Positions 56,227-64,000 of a stretch of 64,000 nucleotides of DNA are shown piece by piece. The notes under the pieces were generated by a model. It saw nothing but the letters and a program-made list of their open reading frames with translations, was not told where the DNA came from and ran no database searches. Source of the DNA: Pseudopyrenochaeta lycopersici (taxonomy: Eukaryota; Ascomycota; Dothideomycetes; Pleosporales; Pseudopyrenochaetaceae); the NCBI GenBank assembly GCA_003313425.1, contig NHZP01000011.1, forward strand, positions 1,302,001-1,366,000, read 5' to 3'. The position numbers and the translations under genes are program-made. Each line of letters opens with the position of its first letter. The first letter of the stretch is position 1.

Positions 56227-56921
56227 ATGCCGTCAAGCAAAGGAAAGCCCACCGACCCAAAGCTTCGTGAAAAGGTCAAGGAGGAGGTAAAGAACGAAAC
56301 AAACAAGGACGGCAGTGGTAAAGGCCAATGGAGCGCGTGGAAGGTGAGTGGTGGATTAGATTGCTTCTTCACGATCGCAATCAACCTTCGCAATGCTAAC
56401 ACTCATATTAGGCGGCCAAACTCTCCAAGGAATATGTAAGTTTGATCCCAGTATTGTACAATGTGCATGTGAGAATATGCACTGACATCATACACCCGCC
56501 TCAGGAGAAGAAAGGAGGAAGTTACGAGAATGAAGCTGGGTCTAAAAATGAACCTAAGAAGGGCGCTCCGCAGCCGAAATCATCTAACAAGAAAAAAGCT
56601 GAAGAGAAGAAAGCTGAGAAGGAAGAGCACCAGTCGCTTGATGAGGACAAAAAGGAAGCTCCCGCAAGCCCGCAGAAGCCCAAGGCCAATACAGGCAAGA
56701 AGAAGGATCAACCAAGCAAGGGAGAGAAGAGCGATAAGAAGACTGGGGCGAAGACTGGGGTGAAAAGTGGCCAGGTGAGGATGGAGGGACCTTTGAAAGG
56801 GAAAGGGAAGGAGAGGAGCGAGGGAACGCGAAAGTCTTCACGCATTGCTGGAAAGAGGAAGACAGACGGCGAGTCTGAGGATGAGAAATCGGCAAAGAAG
56901 ACGAAGAAAACACAGTCTTGA
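56227..56921 (+). CDS. Lysine-rich protein with conserved fungal N-terminus
   Basis: Predicted 185 residues. Exons 56227-56343, 56412-56435 and 56505-56921, so the middle exon is only 24 nt (AAKLSKEY); introns 68 and 69 nt. The ordered N-terminal part (PTDPKLREKVKEEVK, GKGQWSAWKAAKLSKEYEKK) resembles a short domain I have seen in many fungal hypothetical proteins, with an invariant-looking QWSAWKA core. The remaining 125 residues are Lys/Glu-rich and disordered, and end with basic clusters (SSRIAGKRKTDGE, KKTKKTQS) that should direct it to the nucleus. The SRIAGKRK piece resembles chromatin-binding tails. Function unknown. Confidence 0.82.
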
Positions 56922-57306
56922 TGCCGCTGCTCGCCGTGGTTTTGGATCCAGTCAGGCTTGCTTTCACCCGTTCCCGCGCATATTTTTTGCCGTGTTTCGC
57001 AGTTATGTATACAGCAAGGTTGTTTAGGTCACGAGCTGGGTGTGATCGGTAAACGCAAATATTTTCTGACCATTTCCTCCATGTGCGTGGAGTATACGGC
57101 CATCGACAGTCACACATACGGGGGCTATCACCATTAAGTTGAGATTTGTCTAAGTTCTAACTCTTCGTGCCTTGCCCGCTGGGATGTGGGACTGGAATGG
57201 ACAATCCACGCTGGATACAATCTATTCAGCCCTACCACAATAGCGCCTCTAGCCGACACTTGAGCATCGTTACTCTTTCGCCAAGGTCTCACACCGATCA
57301 TTTTGC
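56922..57306. other. Convergent intergenic region
   Basis: 3' flanks of the lysine-rich protein gene and the acetyltransferase gene. No coding signal. Confidence 0.6.
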
Positions 57307-58352
57307 TTATTGTGAATCCGTCGGCGACTCCGATCGGCTCGCGATCTCACTGGAAGATGACCTGCTAGTTGGCAAGCGAACACCAATCCTACAGTTAGCG
57401 GGAGGATGTGGTCAGTGACAGTCTCACGTGCAGTATGAATATGATCGCCACGTACCAGAGGCTGACATCTGCAGCACTCGGAGGATTCTCGAGTCCTTGT
57501 TGCTCATGCACCGCCAATCGCTTGATATGGATGATATCGTGTTCCCGGAATCCGGCTTTTTCAACGACAAGGGCGCCCCTAGGTGTGGCGGAGACCCCCT
57601 GGACTATATCAATTGAATTTCTTTATTCCCGAGACACTCGTGCTTACTAGGGCTGCATCATCCGCATCCGCTAGCTGCGTGCAAAAGCTGACAAGCCTTG
57701 AGGCGTGGCCACGTCGCCAGTAGCAAGGAGCCACTGCTAGAGTACAAAGGCGCATCTTGCCTGCGAGGTGTCTGAGGCATGATTGTTAATGCGTGGTTTC
57801 GACAATCATGTATAAGCATACTCGAGCTTTGCCGGACGTGTGACGGCGTTGTAAACCTCCAGGGCAGCAGCACACTGGTCCCTCTTCAAATCGTGGATTT
57901 GATGCTTCGTAGACGGATTAGGGGAACCTTTTGGCAACAATGGCGGTTATATCTCTGTTTGATGCTGCATCGCGGACATGCTTACTTGGGGGTTGGAAGT
58001 GGCCAACATAGCCAGAACCAGGCTTCAAGGTGAGACTGCACACGCCAACGATGCTTTGCTGTTGCCGGGGTTCCGCTCGGTAGGCAAAACGAAGGGCGGG
58101 GTGTACGTGTTCAACTTCGTTACTCTCAATGATATCTTCGGCTACCAGAACCACGCAAGAGGGATCTTTGATTGCAGCTTCGTACTCGCCGAAATACGAG
58201 GCTATTGTATCTGCGGGGAAGTCCATGTGCAGAGGGCGCTGGAATCTAAAGGTTGGCGACCAGAAGAAGGCGGCAGTAGCCACAATTGAGATACGACGAA
58301 GATCTTCCAAAGTGGCTAAGCGAACGCCTTGAACAGAGGGAAAAGTTAGCAT
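57307..58352 (-). CDS. GNAT-family N-acetyltransferase
   Basis: A five-exon gene for 273 residues. Exons 58352-57986, 57927-57822, 57771-57648, 57598-57456, 57388-57307; introns 58, 50, 49 and 67 nt. The start gives MLTFPSVQGVRLATLEDLRR. The acetyl-CoA pyrophosphate loop is RRGHA (177-181) in APCYWRRGHASRLV, preceded by MRLCTLAV. Later pieces ALGVSATPRGALVVEKAGF (joined over intron 3) and SLWIGVRLP (over intron 4) complete the fold. Each splice site was chosen because alternatives break frame: intron 2 uses CTCAG rather than CGCAG, and intron 3 ends at TCCAG rather than ATAG. This subgroup is common in fungi with no known substrate. It has no signal peptide. Confidence 0.85.
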
Positions 58353-59019
58353 GATGTTGTAGTGATGGCGACAGTGCTGTGATTTTCGAAAGGGAAAGTA
58401 CTGTCTAGAAGTAGTTGGTTTTAGTTGCTCTTGACACATTGGTGAATCTGACAATAAAGGGCTCATCCTTGAATAAAGGGACGGCACTCAGATGATTGTG
58501 TTTGAACGGAGCCGCCATGACAGCGGTAGAAGCATCGTACCGGTCAGAGGAACCCTGACCCAGGCTCAGATAATAATCTGGATGTACGACTATTGGCGAT
58601 TGGGCGGGAAAAGAGTCCGTTCGGAGCATAAGGCGGCTGGCTGGCCAGGAAGCCAGCAGCCGAGCAACATAGCTACGAGCGACGTAGGGCCATGCAGCGG
58701 CACGAAGTGTGCAAACGGTGCAGTTGACGCGGTTATAGTATGGGAGATGAAAGGCGCAGTGGGGTGTTTAATCACGATGGTGGGCTTGGATAGGGCTGGG
58801 GATGCATGTCCGGCGCAAGCGACAGCGGCCCAGCCCACAACGGAAGCTAGAAGATGCAGCAGCCCCCGGTGCTTGATCAGCCGTTGGTGTGCTTTTCTCG
58901 AGCTGCTTCTCCCTTTTGCAACAAGCAAGCGAAGATCTTCCGAGTCGGGCTCCGCTCCATGGGCTCCGGCGGCCATTGTCCCCCCTGCGACACGGATCCT
59001 GCTATTTGCCCCTAAACGA
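58353..59019. promoter_or_regulatory. Divergent promoter, acetyltransferase and Zn2Cys6 genes
   Basis: Separates the acetyltransferase (minus) from the Zn2Cys6 factor (plus). A plus-strand frame stays open through 58492-59019 in phase with the factor's first exon, so a longer N-terminus cannot be excluded, but its residues look like random coding. Confidence 0.5.
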
Positions 59020-61568
59020 ATGAGCGACTCGCTCTCGCCCGACACCTCCTGTGAAGTAGTACGCAGTCAGCCGCAGCCCGCCTCCATGTCGACCAGCTCG
59101 CAGTACTACAGGAGCCGCGCGCACTGCCAGCACTTTCCCACGAGCAACCACGAGCACATGTATGCCTTAGCTGCGACATGGCAGCAAGAACCTAACCACG
59201 ACTCGTACGCCGGCCCGTTGCCCGCCCCGTTCCACTACACCCAAGCCGGAGTCGACTCCGCTAGCCTGCACCCACCCTCTGCTCCACCAGCATGGTCTGC
59301 TAGCTATGGTCGACCAGAGCATCATGAGTGGAACCATCACGGGAGCGGCCAGACCTTCACTACGCGCTCAGCAGCGCCTTATGCCCACGCCGAGGGCAGC
59401 GCGCCTGTGCCTCTGCCTCTGCCTGTGCCCAACCCAGCGGTTTCGCCCCAGTATCAGCACGCTTTGAGTCCTCATGAGCACCCATTTCACAGCACAGAGC
59501 GCTTCAATGACTTGCGAGTTTCGTCAGTGAGTGCGCACCGTTGCCGTAGCCTATGCTCTATCCACGACTAACTCGCCCCCAGGAGCCCCCCGCCCACGCC
59601 GTGGAGGCACCGTTCGCAAACCATGGCCAGAAGCTGCACTCCATCTCACGTCTTTCGCATGCTCAATCGCAGGCAACTCCATTGCATGCGAATAGCCCAC
59701 AAGCACCGCTTCAGCCTCCCGCTTCATGGGACACACATCACCAGTTTCCTAACCATACTAGCAATACGCTTCCCACAAGCGTGACAGCAACTAGACAAAG
59801 CAGCTCGTCTGCGACGCCATGGCCTTTAGCTGAGCCTGGCGAGACGTCAGCTGCAACTGCGCTGTATGAACGGCTTCCAAATGTCGGCCACGACTGGGAT
59901 CTGGTCCCGGTGGAATCTGGGCATGGTGTATACCCACAGCACCACGCCTCGCTCGATCATATGAACAATCCGCTCGCGCAGATGCCAGGCCCCCAAAGAC
60001 CGGCGGTCAAGAAAAAGGCCGCCAAGGTTCCTTCCTCGTTTGTTGAGAGACAAGAGAAATTGAAAGTATCTAAGCGAAGAGGGCCCCTTCACGAGAAGCA
60101 AAGGGAGAAGACGCACACCATGCGCAAGACCAAGAGAATCTGCGTCCGTTGCAGGTTCTACAAATCCGGTGTATGTACCTTTACCCGCCCAAACAGCCTA
60201 CAAACTAATGCTTCCAAGTGCGACGAAGGTGATCCATGCGAGAAGTGCGACAAAATCACAGGTCACGCTCGGTCGTTTCGTGAGCCTTGTTATCGAGAAC
60301 ATCTCGAGGACACGAGTCTTGTACGCCGTTGTATGTCCTTCTACTGATTACTGACATTGACACCATTCTCACATTATCTGTAGGCAATGGTCGTGAGCAT
60401 CAAGAAGAGGCTGAGTTTCTGGGCTATGACTGGATACACAACAGTCAACTCTATGAAATGGAAATACTCTGGAATCTTCCTGGCTATGGTCCAATACCGA
60501 ACGCCCAGCCTATGTGTATTACATTTCGCCCGTACAGCCCAAGAAGAGGTTCCCTCGATGTGGCGGCGTCTGTTTGGTCGAACAAAGAAGGAGAGGTCAG
60601 GCAACTAGAGCAGCCAGCATACGCCATATATGACACGGCAAACTTGGTCCCAGCATTCGAGAGGTATTTTTCAAGTCTCCAACCTGCCATCGAAAAGTGG
60701 ATATTTGCCCGCATACGTCAGGATGAGGTTGCTTTTCTTACCTATCAAGAAGTGATACGCATGCGAAGTATGAATGGATCGAAAGCTCTCGATTTAGCTA
60801 TGCGGTTACAATGCCTCTCTGTTGTGTCCCAAGGTTACGGCTCCGTTTGGTCGAACAACATACCTGGTATTCGTGAATACGATTATCGTAATCTGGGTCG
60901 CAGCGACTATGAAGCTTACGACCGGAACGCCCGTGATCGACCACTCCCAGGCGCCATTACCCATCAGATGGATGTTGCCGCTGTGAAATATTTAGGAAAG
61001 CTGGAAAAGGCCTTTGTGAAAGAGTTGGCTACGCTAATTTTCAAACCTCGAATCAAGCCTTGGTACGAATTGTTCCTGTCATTCTATGTGATATTTTGGA
61101 ACCTCGAGTATATTCATCATGGAGCCCAGGACTACATCAAATCAAAGAATGGCACTGTAAGCCCAACATGACCTTTATGATAAGATCATTGCTGACTTGG
61201 CTAGCTTATTGAGAACCAAGTAAGCAATGTAGTCACCACACAGATCAAGAAATGGGAGTTTGCCTTTCCCGTTCTTCTTTATCATTGGCGCTGCACCTTA
61301 CGTGGCTACTCGCCATTTAAATTAGCGCGCGATAATCCTGAGGAACTGCGCGAGAGAGGTCATATCGACCCAGAAGGTTTTGAGTATGTGAGCAAAATTG
61401 CGAGTTTTTTCGACAGAGTCAGCCCTGGTTAGTCTTCGTTCCCGTGCAGGAGATCTTGCACTGATCATAGCAGACCGATTCCAGCCGCCGCTGACCGGCT
61501 TTACTGCAACACACTGGTCGGCGTCTAGTGAATGGATTATCAAACTTTTTAAGGAAGCTGGTGCATAA
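59020..61568 (+). CDS. Zn2Cys6-type transcription factor with atypical spacing
   Basis: Predicted 766 residues. Exons 59020-59526, 59583-60170, 60219-60330, 60384-61156, 61205-61427, 61471-61568; introns 56, 48, 53, 48 and 43 nt. The first 330 residues are His/Pro/Ser-rich and disordered. The zinc cluster starts after a basic stretch (KTHTMRKTKRICVRC) near residue 358; intron 2 falls directly before the third Cys, giving CVRCRFYKSGCDEGDPCEKC. The sixth Cys (REPCYRE) comes 13 residues after the fifth, instead of 6-8. A helical regulatory region follows (about 410-750) and the protein ends WIIKLFKEAGA. An alternative start is the ATG at 59086. Target genes unknown; it lies next to a TauD-like gene. 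Confidence 0.87.
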
Positions 61569-61860
61569 GTCTTGTGGTTCGCGGCTTTTGTATGATGCAC
61601 ATGCTTCACCAGGTAGAGTATGTGTCACAACAGGATTGCACACAAGGGAAAAGTTGCTGAGAAATGATGGTCATTAGAGTATGTCAAGCGCAGATTATGT
61701 ACGACGAGCTACTGAAACAACCGCCTATGAGTACAGCAAAGGATTAATTTCTCCCATAATTGCACCACACTCCATGTCATTTCGCAAGAAGCCATAACCG
61801 CCACAACGCCAATGCGTGCCCTCAACGTCATGTTGCTACGAATAACAAAAAGGAATGTGT

Positions 61861-63191
61861 CTAACCGTGGCTCTCGCGTCCGCTAATGATACGCCACGGA
61901 TCGTTGTCGAGAACGGGAAGATTCTGCGGCCTGCCCTTTGTGAACGGGTCTTCAAAGTTATTACGGAAGCGAGCTGGCTTCTCCCAGGCGTTTTCGGGAT
62001 CTCGAAGGAACATGCGAAGGAGATGGCGAGTGCTAGGCTTGCCGTTCGAGCCTCGGTATGCCCCGCGAGCGTGCATGATGCTCAGATTGTTGAAAAACTG
62101 AATGTCGCCCTGTTTGCGATCCACCTTAGTGCAAAAGCGCTTCGCCAGCTCTTCAACAGCATGCATAGCATGCATCTGCCTTTTTGTGACACCAGGCATG
62201 GTGGGGTCTCGGTGGATCATTGGGGTTCCCAATAGTGGGGCCTTGACCAGCTGGCACATAGGCTTGCCTTTGGAAAAGAGCAAGGTGGGCCCCAGCTCGA
62301 GATAAGGCGCCTTATCCCTATCACTGGTCAGTGTTGATACTCCATGCTTGATCCACACCTGCACGTACTTTTGCTTTAGCTCAAATGGCCAATCTGCCTC
62401 GGCCATGGTCTCCAAAACATCAGGGTCATCCTGCAAGAGCGCGTTGTAGATCGTCCAGAAGCTCACGACGTACTGCTCACCACCAGCGCCTACACCACCA
62501 TCATTACGCACATGAAGAGCGAGTATATCGCCAGAGAAACGGTCGCTGTGAAAGTCCATAGCTGCAGTGATCTTTGAGCCGGCAAGCCCAATGTCCTTTG
62601 CCCATACTGGAACAATATCCTTGGTGGCATCGCGAACATGGCCTGGCAAACGGTAAGTCTCACATCAGTGATCAGGCTGATTAACAGCAGACTTACTCAG
62701 GGTCTGATTGGCGTAGGAGTCGGTTGCTCGCTCTGGACAGATATACGAGCACACCCCCGCAAAGGCAATGACAGCCTCCTCATCGTTGAAGTTGGCAGCA
62801 TCGAGGCCCCGAAGAACAACCACCCCTGTGCCCTTATGAAGCTCTTTACTGATTGACGATAATTTGAGAGCCAGCTGTGGATTACCCAAGTCAAACGTGT
62901 CTTGCCGAATATCTGACCGTTGAGTTCCGCTTACTAGAACACTGATAAGTCTTTATATATGACTGTGCAAATGCGCGAAGACTTACTTTTGATCTTGATC
63001 ACGGCAGCTCTGATATCCCGGATCTCGCGTTCACTAAGCTCGACAATATATCTGGCCGCATCAAGGTCGCTTCCTTTCCAAACCATAGGACCGGCCACAG
63101 CCGGCGCAAGTTTATCAGGGAACGAGAACGTGGAAGAGTTGCTTTGAAGGCTCTCATTAGAGGATTTTGGACTGAGCGTAGACGCTGACAT
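61861..63191 (-). CDS. TauD/TfdA-family Fe(II)/2-oxoglutarate dioxygenase
   Basis: Predicted 407 residues. Exons 63191-62987, 62933-62697, 62642-61861; introns 53 and 54 nt. The iron-binding triad is visible: H179 and D181 in MDFHSDRFSGD, and H338 in NLSIMHARGAY. Arg353 or Arg357 (STRHLLRMF) would hold 2-oxoglutarate. The first 30 residues are Ser-rich and poorly ordered. The N-terminal fold includes KGTGVVVLRGLDAANFNDEE, common in fungal clavaminate synthase-like and taurine dioxygenase-like proteins. The substrate could be a sulfonate or another small acid; sequence does not decide. It converges with the Zn2Cys6 factor gene, 292 bp apart. Confidence 0.93.
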
Positions 63192-64000
63192 GTTTGAAGA
63201 GTGTGTCTAAGTCTGGATTTCGGTCGTCGCGGTAATAAGCAGAGTTGTGACACGTTGAGTCTTAATCGTTCAATAGCCTGAATAGTACTGCTTGGATCGT
63301 GATCGTGATTGTGACGTCCTGGATGAGAGATTGGGCTGGTGAAGGAGGGTTATATACCGTCATTACCATTCAAGGGCACCAGTCACAGATGGCGTGTCCT
63401 AATACTTCAGTAGCATTGAGGATAATACGCTAATATAGAGCTGACTGAGAGCCGCAGTGATCGAACAACCCCATGGAGATACTGGCCAAGTTATGGACCC
63501 GGAAACAACCAAATAGCCCCCGCTAGCTCGGTGCGGCGGAAGATCGTATTGTGGGCCAGGGGGTGAATTTGTCTACTTTCGTCTGCCACCTGATCCCTCT
63601 AAGGTAATACCTGCCGGTCAGCACGCGGCAATGAGCAATCCCTTTCATCAGATTTCCCTACGACTCGGGTCCAGAATGCAGGCTGGTGCAGCGGAACGCA
63701 TCGAAGCTTTGCCACACGGGCGGAACTCGTACCCTGCCCCAGTTCTCGTCCCAACCGCAAACGGGCCATCACCGGGCTTACTGCACCACCAATCCTGCAG
63801 ACACCATGTGGCTTTAGATCTACCGCGTTGGCGTTGCCCTCCTTTTTCGACTAGAGCTATGCATAACTATCGGAGGTAGGCACCTTCAATGAACAGGGGT
63901 TTCATAGAAAGCATAACTTCCCGTCTTGGACCATTCGGCCCGCACGAATTGCATCCCATTGGTAAAGGAAAGTCACAATGCATAGCAGGAGATCATTGAA
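63192..64000. other. Upstream region of the dioxygenase gene, to window end
   Basis: No intact gene. Between the start codon and about 63400 lies the promoter. A plus-strand frame of 82 codons at 63631-63879 has no motif and is probably chance. Confidence 0.5.
63350..63356 (-). promoter_or_regulatory. TATA box of the dioxygenase gene
   Basis: Reads TATATAA on the minus strand, about 160 bp before the ATG at 63191. Position and match fit a TATA box with a leader of about 130 nt. Confidence 0.45.

Noticed and set aside
1..64000. Transposons, CRISPR arrays or integrated virus
   Set aside because: No transposase, reverse transcriptase, integrase or capsid motif, no terminal repeats and no regularly spaced repeats were seen on either strand.

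Overview
This is a window of nuclear DNA from a filamentous ascomycete (Pezizomycotina, most likely a Dothideomycete; the class is inferred from gene style, not proven). Genes are spaced 0.2-2 kb apart on both strands. Most are split by introns of 43-70 nt with GT..AG ends and CTAAC/CTAAT-like branch sites. Many products are fungal families: a Zn2Cys6 regulator, an NIMA kinase, a Dal5-type transporter, a BIM1-like copper protein and a bromodomain subunit. I rebuilt exon joins by hand from reading frame, splice signals and family motifs. Every CDS entry spans start codon to stop codon, introns included. I see no transposon, CRISPR array, rRNA or convincing tRNA.

Layout. 0.6-6.7 kb: Dal5-family transporter, formaldehyde-dehydrogenase-like zinc dehydrogenase, cyclophilin, and a TRIP4/Rqt4 zinc-finger protein sharing a 181 bp promoter with the cyclophilin. 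6.7-9.3 kb: no intact gene, possibly gene relics. 9.3-17.1 kb: YeeE/YedE transporter, Na+/H+ antiporter, Ap4A phosphorylase-like enzyme, and a small three-exon coiled-coil protein. 17.9-28.2 kb: bromodomain protein, Tyr-type bHLH regulator with an AT-hook, metallophosphoesterase, two-helix membrane protein. 30-46.9 kb: Cys-rich protein, urease accessory GTPase UreG, acyl-CoA synthetase with a peroxisomal C-terminus, dienelactone hydrolase, ankyrin-BTB protein, NimA kinase, exosome subunit Rrp43, AIF/FSP1-like oxidoreductase. 47.7-54.6 kb: NAC-beta, then a copper block of BIM1-like GPI protein, Ctr transporter and a divergently transcribed metalloreductase. 56-63.2 kb: lysine-rich nuclear-type protein with a 24 nt exon, five-exon acetyltransferase, Zn2Cys6 factor with an unusual cysteine spacing, TauD-like dioxygenase.

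How the genes work together. Most neighbours are unrelated housekeeping genes. The exception is 49.2-54.6 kb. There the metalloreductase would reduce Cu(II) to Cu(I), the wall- or membrane-anchored BIM1-like protein would bind copper outside the cell, and Ctr would import Cu(I). The three genes are consecutive, and the Ctr-reductase promoter holds an inverted repeat with a second inverted copy nearby. This is the best candidate in the window for a co-regulated system. Each family is known; the physical linkage and possible shared control are what deserve checking.
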